NCBI GenBank assembly: GCA_947627435.1
Contig: CANQWB010000007.1
Location: forward strand, 1 to 43,477
DNA: 43,477 nucleotides
Origin: an uncultured Bacilli bacterium
GTDB taxonomy: Bacteria; Bacillota_I; Bacilli_A; RF39; UBA660
Direction of reading: 5' to 3'
Below the pieces are notes generated by a model. That model was not told where the DNA came from and ran no database searches. It was given only the letters and a program-made list of their open reading frames with translations. This document shows, piece by piece, positions 17,182 through 24,924 of the stretch. Made by a program: the position numbers and the translations under genes. Each line of letters begins with the position of its first letter. The stretch's first letter is position 1.

Positions 17182-18223
17182 GGTTAATACATCCCCTAAT
17201 ATTTATCGTATTTTGAATTCCTTTTTCAATATTATATTTTGGTTTCCAACCTAAAGATTCTAATTTTGCAGTAGACATACTAGTTTCTAAAATAGGAGTG
17301 TACCCAGCTTTTTCAATTTCATCTGGAATATCATATTGTACTTCTACATTCGCAATTCTTGCAATTGTAGCTGCTAAATCAGCAATTGTAATATAACTAT
17401 CATTGTTAGCAATATTATAAGCTTCGCCATTTTCTCCAAGAAATAGCTGATAGAAAATTGCATTTACTGCATCTGCCACATGGCAATAAGATCTTTTCTG
17501 CATTCCAGTACTCTTTAATACAATCGGTTCATGCTCTACAGCTTTATTTAAAAATTGTGCAACTGCTTTATCATCTGTTTTGGTATAGGTTGGTCCATAT
17601 ATGTGTGAAAATCTACCAATAATGATATCTAAATTATATTGTCTAATATAGCTTTGACATAGTGTTTCGGTTGCACGTTTACTATCCGGATAACAATTAC
17701 GAAAATTACCCAAAGAAATTAAAACTTGAGCATTTTCATTTACTTCATTTTTAGCTCCATCTCCGTAAACTTCACTACTGGATACATAGTAAATACGCTC
17801 ACATCTCGTTTTTCTAGCATGTTCTAAAATATTGAGCATTCCTAAAAAATTAGCTGTCATGATTCCTACTGGATTCGTGGAATACAATTTTGGACTAGCT
17901 CCACTTGCAGCATGGATAATATAATCAAATGCAATCTCATCATGAAAAGGTTCTGTAATATCTTGAATGATTGCATGAAATCGTTCATTATTTTCATAAT
18001 ATGAAAATCTATCTTTCATTTTTGCAATATCTCTGCCTAATGCATAAACATGTACATTTTGTTTACAATGCATCAAAGCATCTACTAAATAAGAGCCAAC
18101 TAAACCATAGGCTCCTGTAACTAGAACATTTTTATTATCTAGTTTTTTCCATGGCAAAGGCAAATGAATTGTCCCATCTAAGCATTCTTGATAATCAAGT
18201 GATTCTATTATATTATTCATCAT
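17174..18223 (-). CDS. NAD-dependent epimerase/dehydratase (extended SDR)
   Basis: A 349-residue extended short-chain dehydrogenase. The Rossmann NAD site is VLVTGAYGLVGSYLVDAL (GxxGxxG, residues about 33-50). Other marks: YIIHAASGASP, YYVSSSEVYGDG and the catalytic YPDSK (Tyr-x-x-x-Lys), then GRFSHIYGP. It is of the UDP- or dTDP-sugar epimerase/dehydratase class and not the classical 240-residue SDR fused to cytidylyltransferase in Haemophilus Bcs1. It overlaps the upstream cytidylyltransferase gene by 11 nt and LicD by 8 nt, so the three are translationally coupled. It probably modifies the nucleotide-activated compound or its precursor. The exact substrate is not visible. Confidence 0.85.
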   Translation of the reverse strand: MMNNIIESLDYQECLDGTIHLPLPWKKLDNKNVLVTGAYGLVGSYLVDALMHCKQNVHVYALGRDIAKMKDRFSYYENNERFHAIIQDITEPFHDEIAFDYIIHAASGASPKLYSTNPVGIMTANFLGMLNILEHARKTRCERIYYVSSSEVYGDGAKNEVNENAQVLISLGNFRNCYPDSKRATETLCQSYIRQYNLDIIIGRFSHIYGPTYTKTDDKAVAQFLNKAVEHEPIVLKSTGMQKRSYCHVADAVNAIFYQLFLGENGEAYNIANNDSYITIADLAATIARIANVEVQYDIPDEIEKAGYTPILETSMSTAKLESLGWKPKYNIEKGIQNTINIRGCINHE

Positions 18224-18908
18224 GGTTCGCCAACGCCTTAAATATTTTCATATCATCACTTGTTGTAATTTTAATATTTTGTTCATTACCCTTAGAAAAA
18301 TATATTTTTATACCTAATCGCATCATTAAGTCACAAGTAGCAACCGCATCAAAAATTGATTTTTGCTCGGCCATTTCATGTGCCCAAATCATATCTTTTA
18401 AATAAAAAGCATGTGGAGTTTGCGTTCTTTTCAGATTCTCACGAACCAAGTATGTATCAGAAGTCATCTGATCTTGCGTTTCTACAATTACCTCTTGACA
18501 TGGAATGACTGCTACTGCATTTCCTTTTTCCCTACAAGTTACAATCGCATCAGAAATAATGTCATCAGATACGAGTGCTCTATTTCCATCATGTACAACC
18601 ACAATGGTATCTTCCTCGCACTGTGCACGTAAAAAATCAATTCCTTTTTTAATAGATTCTTGCCCTGTTTTACCACCTGTAATAACCCATTTCAACTTAG
18701 TAATTCCATATTGTTTGGCATATGCAGTTAATATAGGTTCCCATCCTTCCAAACAAGTTACTAAAATTTCATCAATTCCTGGATATTGTTGAAATTTTTC
18801 TAAAGTATATATAATAACCGGTTTATTATATACTGTTAAAAATTGTTTCGGAACATCAGTTCCAAATCTGCTACCAGTTCCTGCAGCAGTAATTAATGCT
18901 ACTGTCAT
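18213..18908 (-). CDS. IspD/TarI-like cytidylyltransferase
   Basis: 231 residues, starting at the ATG at 18908 (MTVALITAAGTGSRFG) with AAGGAG 8 nt upstream; a GTG 9 nt earlier is less well placed. The CTP-binding loop AAGTGSRFGTDVPKQF is clear. Family members include IspD (methylerythritol-phosphate pathway) and TarI (CDP-ribitol). Canonical IspD has VHDAARP; here the block is VHDGNRA, and TQTPQ is TQTPH. With an SDR and a LicD protein directly downstream, a role in making a CDP-activated surface precursor is more likely than isoprenoid synthesis, but bench evidence would be needed to exclude IspD function. Confidence 0.8.
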   Translation of the reverse strand: MTVALITAAGTGSRFGTDVPKQFLTVYNKPVIIYTLEKFQQYPGIDEILVTCLEGWEPILTAYAKQYGITKLKWVITGGKTGQESIKKGIDFLRAQCEEDTIVVVHDGNRALVSDDIISDAIVTCREKGNAVAVIPCQEVIVETQDQMTSDTYLVRENLKRTQTPHAFYLKDMIWAHEMAEQKSIFDAVATCDLMMRLGIKIYFSKGNEQNIKITTSDDMKIFKALANHDE

Positions 18909-18913
18909 ACATT

Positions 18914-19078
18914 TCACTCCTTATGCTCATTTATTTTAATCATGGTAACAACTCCTATAATGATGATTCCCAATCCTAATAATATAAAGGAGAAGTCATT
19001 AAAAAGAAAAAGCGCAAAAGCAAACAAAACAAATGAAAACAATAATAATATTAACATCCATTTATGCCTTTTCACCAT
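18914..19078 (-). CDS. Small membrane protein, 54 aa
   Basis: A 54-residue reading frame starting MVKRHKWMLILL and ending NEHKE. Two hydrophobic helices (about residues 8-26 and 30-46) are separated by a short Asn-Asp turn, giving a two-pass hairpin with a basic N-terminus. GGGTGA lies a few nt upstream of the ATG. Its stop lies 5 nt before the cytidylyltransferase start, so it appears to be the first gene of the cassette. I do not recognise a family. It could help place the cassette enzymes at the membrane, but this is a guess. Confidence 0.6.
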   Translation of the reverse strand: MVKRHKWMLILLLFSFVLFAFALFLFNDFSFILLGLGIIIIGVVTMIKINEHKE

Positions 19079-19127
19079 ATATCACCCGATTCAAAACTTA
19101 TATATGTTAAGTATATCACAAATTTAT

Positions 19128-19160
19128 AAAAAGAAAAAGTAAGACTTTACTATCTTACTT
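19128..19160 (-). terminator. Terminator of rpsF-ssb-rpsR
   Basis: On the minus strand AAGTAAGA (19153-19160) pairs with TCTTACTT (19137-19144) across an 8-nt loop, followed by a T-rich tract. The rpsR stop codon lies in the stem. Confidence 0.8.
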
Positions 19161-19373
19161 TACGAATGGTATCAATGCCATGAAACGAGCTTTCTTAACT
19201 TCGTTTGCAATATGTCTTTGGTGTTTTGAGCAAGCTCCTGTAATTCTTCTTGGTAAAATTTTACCTTTATCACCGCTGATATATTTTTTTATAATTTCAG
19301 CGTCTTTATAGTCTACTGATTTTCCAGCACACATTTGACATACTTTTTTCTTTTTTCTATAAAATTCAGCCAT
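19155..19373 (-). CDS. rpsR: Ribosomal protein S18 (bS18), zinc-binding type
   Basis: S18, 72 residues, forms a dimer with S6 on the 30S platform. It has CQMC near the N-terminus and CSKHQRH later, giving a likely zinc site (two Cys, Cys, His) as in C+ forms. The core [26 protein letters not shown] is canonical. AGGAGG precedes the ATG. Last gene of the rpsF-ssb-rpsR unit. Confidence 0.96.
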   Translation of the reverse strand: MAEFYRKKKKVCQMCAGKSVDYKDAEIIKKYISGDKGKILPRRITGACSKHQRHIANEVKKARFMALIPFVK

Positions 19374-19384
19374 AATATCCTCCT

Positions 19385-19840
19385 TTAATCTAAGAAGTTA
19401 TCATCAATTGAAACACTATCTCCGAAATCAGCAAATGGATCATTCTCCACATTGACATCATTGACTGGAGCATCTTGATAGTCATATGGACTTACATCAT
19501 TTGTATGAGATGCTTCCCTTTGTGCTTTACTTTCTACAAAATGAAATTGATCTAACACAACATCAGTTGTATATCTTTTATTTCCATCTTTGTCATCATA
19601 ACTTCCTGTTTGTAATCTTCCTTCAATTGCAATTTGATTTCCTTTATCAAAATAATTGCAAATGGTTTCAGCTTGTTTTCTCCAAGCTACAATATTAATA
19701 AAATCTGCTTCTCTTTGACCTTCTTGATTACTGAATGCTCTATTTACCGCAATTGAAAAACGTGTAAATGGTACATTAGAGCCCGTATATCTTAATTCTG
19801 GTTTTGCAGTTAATCTTCCTAATAATATTACTCGATTCAT
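19385..19840 (-). CDS. ssb: Single-stranded DNA-binding protein
   Basis: SSB, 151 residues. The OB-fold domain (about 1-105) begins [19 protein letters not shown] and contains [21 protein letters not shown]. The remainder is a flexible acidic tail. The terminal partner-binding peptide, usually DDDLPF or close to it, here reads SIDDNFLD, so it keeps acidic residues and one Phe but lacks the final Pro-Phe. It lies between rpsF and rpsR as in many Firmicutes. Confidence 0.96.
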   Translation of the reverse strand: MNRVILLGRLTAKPELRYTGSNVPFTRFSIAVNRAFSNQEGQREADFINIVAWRKQAETICNYFDKGNQIAIEGRLQTGSYDDKDGNKRYTTDVVLDQFHFVESKAQREASHTNDVSPYDYQDAPVNDVNVENDPFADFGDSVSIDDNFLD

Positions 19841-19850
19841 ATGAATACCT

Positions 19851-20141
19851 CTACTTTTCTAATTTTGTAATTAAATGACGAATTACATCATTACTAATCA
19901 AAGCCAAACGATCAAATTCTTTGATAGCTTTATCATCGCTAGCTTCTACTTGATATACATAGTAGTATCCACTTTTGAATTTTTTAATTTCATACGCTAA
20001 TTCTCTTTGGCCCATGTCTTTTTGATCTGTTATAGTAGCACCATTTTCAGTTAAGATTTTTCCAAAGTTTTCGATTACTTTTTTAATTTCATCTTCACTT
20101 AATGTTGGTCTTACAATAAACATAATTTCATAATGATTCAT
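19851..20141 (-). CDS. rpsF: Ribosomal protein S6 (bS6)
   Basis: S6, 96 residues, partner of S18. It begins MNHYEIMFIVRPTLSEDEI and includes DMGQRELAYEIKKFKSGYYYVYQVEA, the typical core, then DVIRHLITKLEK. GGAGGTG precedes the ATG. It starts a three-gene unit with its own promoter and a structured leader that resembles S6:S18-controlled leaders. Confidence 0.97.
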   Translation of the reverse strand: MNHYEIMFIVRPTLSEDEIKKVIENFGKILTENGATITDQKDMGQRELAYEIKKFKSGYYYVYQVEASDDKAIKEFDRLALISNDVIRHLITKLEK

Positions 20142-20163
20142 GTTTTTGCACCTCCTTTTGGTC

Positions 20164-20205
20164 TATTCGGCTTCTATTGAAGCAAGGAGTAAATTAATAC
20201 TCGCT
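20164..20205 (-). promoter_or_regulatory. Candidate S6:S18-binding leader of rpsF
   Basis: The transcribed leader has two hairpins in the minus direction: GAGTA/TACTC, then GCTTC/GAAGC directly followed by CCG. Leaders bound by the S6:S18 complex upstream of rpsF are known to expose a CCG trinucleotide near a stem. The match is by motif and position; the structure was not computed. Confidence 0.4.
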
Positions 20206-20209
20206 AATC

Positions 20210-20238
20210 ATTATAACAAAAAAGCTTTATCATGTAAA
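20210..20238 (-). promoter_or_regulatory. rpsF: Promoter of rpsF-ssb-rpsR
   Basis: -35 TTTACA (20233-20238), 17-bp spacer, -10 TATAAT (20210-20215). The -35 lies inside a hairpin (GCTTTA/TAAAGC, 20224-20240) followed by a T-run in the minus direction, so a terminator for incoming transcription overlaps the promoter. Confidence 0.8.
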
Positions 20239-20333
20239 GCATTTTTCTCTCTATATATATGATATTTTATATTATTTATATACTATTTATTGAAATAAAA
20301 AGCATATTTAAACAATATTTTTTGCATTTTATC

Positions 20334-20357
20334 AAATAAAAAGGAGCTTTACTCCTT
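20334..20357 (-). terminator. Terminator after BI-1 family gene
   Basis: On the minus strand AAGGAG (20352-20357) and CTCCTT (20341-20346) pair around TAAAG and are followed by TTTATTT. The stop codon of the BI-1 family gene is at its base. Confidence 0.75.
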
Positions 20358-21003
20358 AGTCATTTGACTTACCAAATATGCTTAGTAAATCTAAAAATAT
20401 GTTAATAAAATCTAAGTATAATTCTAATGCCCCAATAATAGCGAGATGATCTTCGTGTTCAAAGTGATAACTCAATAATTTAATTTTTTGAATATCATAT
20501 GCTGTAAATCCTAAAAATACAAGTAAACTAATACAAGAAATAATGATATCAAATATTTCATTATTGAGAAATAAATTGATAATAGTACATAAAATAATAC
20601 CAATCAACGCCATTAATAGAAACGTCCCTATTTTTGTTAAGTCTAATTTTGTAAAGTGACCGAACAAAGCAAATATTCCAAACAATATTGCTGAAATAAG
20701 AAATACAAATAGAATAGATTCTAATTGAAATTCAATAAAGATTGACGCAAAAGTAACTCCTGTTATAAATGAGTACAAAAGAAACATAATTTTTGCGGTC
20801 ATCGGGTTCATTTTACGAATTCGTGCAGATAAAACTATTACGATGACAAGCTCAAGAATTATTAAGAATAGAAACATTCCTCCTGAAAAAATATTGTAAA
20901 TCATATTTTCATTAGTTGATATATAATAACCAGTACCAAAAGTTACTAACAAACCTAAAAACATCCATAAAAATATCTTTGACATTACATTTTTAAATTC
21001 CAT
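20356..21003 (-). CDS. Bax inhibitor-1/YccA family membrane protein
   Basis: A 215-residue, seven-helix membrane protein of the BI-1 (UPF0005) family. I choose the ATG at 21003 (MEFKNVMSKIFLWMF) because AAGGAGG lies 6 nt upstream; the longer reading from 21033 lacks a ribosome binding site. The N-terminus MSKIFLWMFLGLLVTFGTGY, the central SFITGVTFASIF and the late FTAYDIQKI...LELYLDFINIFLDLLSIFG, with its Asp pair, are typical. Some bacterial members are calcium-leak channels, and YccA in E. coli binds FtsH. An ftsH gene lies about 5.4 kb away. Here the gene is monocistronic. Confidence 0.9.
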   Translation of the reverse strand: MEFKNVMSKIFLWMFLGLLVTFGTGYYISTNENMIYNIFSGGMFLFLIILELVIVIVLSARIRKMNPMTAKIMFLLYSFITGVTFASIFIEFQLESILFVFLISAILFGIFALFGHFTKLDLTKIGTFLLMALIGIILCTIINLFLNNEIFDIIISCISLLVFLGFTAYDIQKIKLLSYHFEHEDHLAIIGALELYLDFINIFLDLLSIFGKSND

Positions 21004-21062
21004 ATAAATCCTCCTTATTTTTAATATATACAAAACTATATAAAAACATTACGAATACAATC

Positions 21063-22163
21063 TTATACATTAAAACGAAAATGACAAATGTCTCCATCAC
21101 GCATAATATACTCTTTTCCTTCTAAACGCATACGACCTGCTTCTTTGACTTTTAATTCTGAACCATATTGTTCTAAATCCTCATAACTCATTATTTCAGC
21201 TCGTATAAATCCTCGTTCAAAATCACTGTGAATAATTCCTGCACATTCTGGTGCTTTCATGCCTTTACGAAATGTCCAAGCCCGACATTCATCTGTTCCT
21301 GCTGTAAAATAAGTAGCAAGTCCTAGTAAAGAATAAGTTGCTTTAATTAACTTATCTAACCCACTTTCGGCAATTCCCAAATCATTTAAGAATGCCATTT
21401 TATCATCATCGTTTAACTCTGATAATTCTGATTCTATTTTTGCACATACGACAATTACTTCAGCATTTTCCAAAGATGCATATTCTTTGACTCGATTTAC
21501 ATATTGATTTTCTTCTGAAATTAAATCTTCTTCACTCACATTTGCCATATAAATAATTGGTTTTAAAGTAAGTAAATTGAATGGTTTCATTAATTTTAAT
21601 TCTTCTTCATCAAATGAAACTTGTCTTAGTGGAACATTTTGTTCCAAATTTTCTTTTATTTTTGTCAGTACATCTACTTCAAATTTCGTTTCCTTATCTT
21701 TTGACATAGCTGCCTTTTTTCCAATACGACCTAAACGATTATCAATGATTTCCAAATCAGCAAGCATCAGTTCGACATTGATAATTTCAATATCACGAAT
21801 AGGATCTACACCACCTTCGACATGAATGATATTCTTATCTTCAAAACAACGAACTACTTCACAAATCGCATCGACTTCTCGAATATGACTTAAGAATTTA
21901 TTACCCAATCCTTCTCCATTAGATGCACCTTTGACTAATCCAGCAATATCTGTAAATTCAAATGTAGTGGGAATTGTACGCTCTGGAATATATAGTTTTT
22001 CTAAAAATTCTAAGCGTTTATCGGGTACCGTTACTACTCCAACATTTGGGTCAATTGTCGCAAATGGATAATTAGCTGCCAATATATTCTTTTTTGTAAT
22101 TGCATTAAACAATGTAGATTTTCCAACATTAGGAAGTCCAACAATTCCTGCAGTTAAACTCAT
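21063..22163 (-). CDS. ychF: Obg-family GTPase/ATPase YchF
   Basis: A 366-residue P-loop protein of the TRAFAC Obg subfamily (OLA1/YchF), which prefers ATP and binds the ribosome; it has been linked to stress responses. G1 is GLPNVGKSTLFN (8-19), switch/G3 region FTDIAGLVKGASNGEGLGN, and the G4 equivalent is NVSEED (the Asn-x-x-Glu that changes base preference). The C-terminal TGS domain includes FTAGTDECRAWTFRKG and ends ICHFRFNV. It has its own promoter. Confidence 0.96.
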   Translation of the reverse strand: MSLTAGIVGLPNVGKSTLFNAITKKNILAANYPFATIDPNVGVVTVPDKRLEFLEKLYIPERTIPTTFEFTDIAGLVKGASNGEGLGNKFLSHIREVDAICEVVRCFEDKNIIHVEGGVDPIRDIEIINVELMLADLEIIDNRLGRIGKKAAMSKDKETKFEVDVLTKIKENLEQNVPLRQVSFDEEELKLMKPFNLLTLKPIIYMANVSEEDLISEENQYVNRVKEYASLENAEVIVVCAKIESELSELNDDDKMAFLNDLGIAESGLDKLIKATYSLLGLATYFTAGTDECRAWTFRKGMKAPECAGIIHSDFERGFIRAEIMSYEDLEQYGSELKVKEAGRMRLEGKEYIMRDGDICHFRFNV

Positions 22164-22185
22164 GCAATCGCCTCATTTCTTAATC

Positions 22186-22213
22186 ATTATATCATATATT
22201 TTTTCTTGCTCAA
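22186..22213 (-). promoter_or_regulatory. Promoter of ychF
   Basis: -35 TTGAGC (22208-22213), 16-bp spacer, -10 TATAAT (22186-22191), about 22 nt upstream of the ychF start. Confidence 0.65.
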
Positions 22214-22273
22214 AGATAATTTAAAAAACCACCAATTGTTGTTTAATAATTTTATTAACGAATTCATTATAAC

Positions 22274-22302
22274 AAAAAGAATCTTGATTACAAGATTCTT
22301 TA
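22274..22302 (-). terminator. Terminator of the parAB-yyzM-abgT unit
   Basis: On the minus strand AAAGAATCTTG and CAAGATTCTTT form an 11-bp stem with a TAAT loop, followed by TTTG. It overlaps the stop codon of the AbgT-family gene. Confidence 0.85.
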
Positions 22303-23823
22303 TAATGTGATATATGTTCCAATTCCAATTGGTAATCCAATAACATACCATAAAATTAAAATAAGTAACCATACACCTGCAATAATAAATACTGTTGGCC
22401 AAATTAGTTTTAATGTTCCAAATACACTAATTGGATGCTTTTCATCTGTTTTATATTTTTCTAAGAAAGCAAGCATAATAATGAAATATACAAATATAGG
22501 TGTAATACATTTTCCAATACCATCTGCAACTTTAAATATAAATTGTGTAAATCCTGGTGTAATATTAGAACGCATAAATAATGGTATTACAGTTGGATAT
22601 AAAAGATTCCATTTATCCATTGTACCTGGCAATAAAATACTCATTAGGATAACAATTATAAAGAACGTAATAATCAAAATAATACCAGAAAATTGTAATC
22701 CATTCATAAACTCTATTAATCGCGTCGCAACAACTACACCTAGATTAGACCAATTTAAAATAGCAAGCATTTGTGATGCGAAGAATGTAAGTACAAATAA
22801 GAATCCTAAATTTTCAAAGTTTTTAGATAAACCTAAACTAAACTCACTTCCATTCTTAATATTTCCTGATACTTTACCATATATATATCCAAAAATAATA
22901 AACAAGAATGTTATGATTAAAACCAAGCCATTACCAAATGGTGCATTATTGCCTAGTAATTGATCCATATATCTAACTGCATTATGGTCTAATAATATAC
23001 CAGCCATTGGTGCATGGATTGGTAAAATCATATAGATAATCAAAATAATATAAGCAAGACCAAACAATAAAGCAGCTATCAATGCTTTAGCAGATACATT
23101 CAACTCTTCTTCCTCAGTTGCATAACGGATAGAAAATTTGGATACTAAGAATTTATCAATAATAAATGTAGATATAATAGAAATTAAAATGGTAGATATG
23201 ATTGATATGTAAATGTTAGAAAATAAACTATATGCATAATTTGGATCTACATTTAATTGTGCGGAACTTTGCGCTGTCATACCAATTAAATGATCATTGT
23301 AATTGAAGATAAAACCAGTTCCATATCCCAAAGAAATTCCTAGAAACATAATTAATATTCCAAGCATTGGATTTTTACCAATATATTTATACAGAATTCC
23401 AATCAAAGGAATTAAAAATACATAACTATAATTTCCCATTACAGAACTAATCATTCCAACTATAATTGTAATAAAAATAACAAAATTCAATTTTACTTTA
23501 TATAAAGGTGTAAAAAGAACTTTTAAAAATCCACTTTTCTCACAAATTCCAATTCCAATTAAAGCAATAATAAAATAAATAAGTGGCTCAAGCATATTTA
23601 AATTCGAAACTGCTTTACCAATGAAAAAACGAAGTCCATCTATGCTAAGTACATTTTTAACTGTCATTAAAGAGGACTCCAATGTTCCATTCGCAATTAC
23701 AGTTTGTGAACCTTCAATTTCTAAAATAGAAAAGACAAAACTCAAAACTGCTATAAATAATGTAATTAACGTTAAGACCAGCACAGGCCCCATCTTTTTA
23801 TCTTTTTTGTTTCTTCTAGCCAT
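22300..23823 (-). CDS. abgT: AbgT-family transporter
   Basis: A 507-residue membrane protein with about 11-13 hydrophobic segments, of the AbgT family. Family members import p-aminobenzoyl-glutamate in E. coli; relatives MtrF and YdaH export sulfonamides. Diagnostic blocks are PLIYFIIALIGIGICEKSGF, the GYGTGFIFNYNDHLIG region, the hairpin near NWSNLGVVVATRLIE and the late FMRSNITPGFTQFIFKVADG. It starts 8 nt after the yyzM stop with AGGAGG upstream, so it is co-transcribed with the partition genes. The true substrate is not visible in the sequence. Confidence 0.88.
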   Translation of the reverse strand: MARRNKKDKKMGPVLVLTLITLFIAVLSFVFSILEIEGSQTVIANGTLESSLMTVKNVLSIDGLRFFIGKAVSNLNMLEPLIYFIIALIGIGICEKSGFLKVLFTPLYKVKLNFVIFITIIVGMISSVMGNYSYVFLIPLIGILYKYIGKNPMLGILIMFLGISLGYGTGFIFNYNDHLIGMTAQSSAQLNVDPNYAYSLFSNIYISIISTILISIISTFIIDKFLVSKFSIRYATEEEELNVSAKALIAALLFGLAYIILIIYMILPIHAPMAGILLDHNAVRYMDQLLGNNAPFGNGLVLIITFLFIIFGYIYGKVSGNIKNGSEFSLGLSKNFENLGFLFVLTFFASQMLAILNWSNLGVVVATRLIEFMNGLQFSGIILIITFFIIVILMSILLPGTMDKWNLLYPTVIPLFMRSNITPGFTQFIFKVADGIGKCITPIFVYFIIMLAFLEKYKTDEKHPISVFGTLKLIWPTVFIIAGVWLLILILWYVIGLPIGIGTYITL

Positions 23824-23831
23824 AATACCTC

Positions 23832-24014
23832 CTAATAGGTAGTTACCTTCTTCAATTTTTTATTAAAATCAATACGCGGAATCATAACACTTCTACCACA
23901 TTTAACACATTTAATCTTAATATCAGCACCTAGGCGAATGATTTCCCATTCATTGGTACCACATGGATGGGGTTTTTTCATTACAACAATACTCCCCAAT
24001 TTATATTCATTCAT
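23832..24014 (-). CDS. yyzM: DUF951 protein, YyzM-like
   Basis: A 60-residue protein of the DUF951 family. The pattern MKKPHPCG...WEIIRLGADIKIKCVKCGRSVMIPR is diagnostic: one Cys after the Pro-His and a CVKC pair suggest metal binding. In Firmicutes it often sits by parB or ychF near the origin, which is the context here. No function is established. The ATG has GGTGGCGAT upstream and follows parB by 19 nt. Confidence 0.92.
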   Translation of the reverse strand: MNEYKLGSIVVMKKPHPCGTNEWEIIRLGADIKIKCVKCGRSVMIPRIDFNKKLKKVTTY

Positions 24015-24033
24015 ATAATCGCCACCTAATGAT

Positions 24034-24924
24034 TTATTCTTTTACATCAATAATTTCTAAAATACGATTTAAATCTGCGACTGAAATAAAGGATATTTCA
24101 ATCTTTTTATCTTTTATTCTTACCTTTGCATCTAATTTATCACTAAGTAAATCTTCTACATATTTGAATTCTTTTGCCTCTGGCTGTTTTCTCTTTTGAA
24201 TTTTAACCGTACGTACAAATTCGTTTGAATCTGTTAAAGATTCTACTTCACGTACAGAAAACTTTTCATTAACAATTTTATTTGCCATTTCACGAATTTG
24301 GTTTTCATCATCTAATTTACTTAAAACACGTGCATGCCCCATGGTAATTTGAGAATTGCTTATCATATTCTGGACATCTTTTGGAAGACGGAGTAATCCT
24401 AAAATATTCGTAATATGGCTTCTGCTTTTTCCAACCTTTAAAGCCAGCTGTTCTTGTGTCAAATGTAAATGTTCCAACATAGTTTTATAGGCATTTGCTT
24501 CTTCAATCGCACTTAAATTTTCCCTTTGTAAATTTTCTAATAATGCAATTTCCATCATTTGTTCATCTGTAAAACTACGAATAATGGCAGGGACTTTTTC
24601 CAATCCTGCAAGTTTACTGGCACGAACACGTCTTTCACCTGCAATGATTTCATATCCTTTAATACTTTTCTTTACAATGATTGGTTGAAAGACACCATGT
24701 TCCTTAATAGAGGAAGCAAGTTCTCTCAATGCTTCATCATCAAATACTTTTCTTGGTTGATAAGGATTTGGACGTAATTCACTAATATCTATTTCAACAA
24801 TTTCTTCATTACTTGCCGTTTCATAGATAGTTTTTTCAATTGCATCTACATCTAAATTTTCATTATTGAACAATTGCTCTAATCCACGTCCTAATGCTCT
24901 TTTTTTAGTTTCCATTTCGCTCAA
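24034..24924 (-). CDS. parB: Chromosome partition protein ParB (Spo0J)
   Basis: A 296-residue ParB, the CTP-dependent clamp that loads at parS and helps origin segregation. The N-terminal CTP domain has ISELRPNPYQPRKVF, ...EHGVFQPIIV and GERRVRASKLAGL. The helix-turn-helix follows (LTQEQLALKVGKSRSHITNILGLLRLP), then ITMGHARVL and a C-terminal dimer domain. The start lies inside parA (20-nt overlap). A perfect parS was not found in the window. Confidence 0.96.
   Translation of the reverse strand: MSEMETKKRALGRGLEQLFNNENLDVDAIEKTIYETASNEEIVEIDISELRPNPYQPRKVFDDEALRELASSIKEHGVFQPIIVKKSIKGYEIIAGERRVRASKLAGLEKVPAIIRSFTDEQMMEIALLENLQRENLSAIEEANAYKTMLEHLHLTQEQLALKVGKSRSHITNILGLLRLPKDVQNMISNSQITMGHARVLSKLDDENQIREMANKIVNEKFSVREVESLTDSNEFVRTVKIQKRKQPEAKEFKYVEDLLSDKLDAKVRIKDKKIEISFISVADLNRILEIIDVKE

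Noticed and set aside
22187-22402. 71-codon minus-strand frame past the AbgT terminator
   Set aside because: It overlaps the end of the AbgT gene in another frame, runs through its terminator and the ychF promoter, and has no binding site.
22307-22963. 218-codon rightward frame opposite the AbgT transporter
   Set aside because: Antisense of a membrane-protein gene often stays open in AT-rich DNA; it has no ribosome binding site or recognisable domain.
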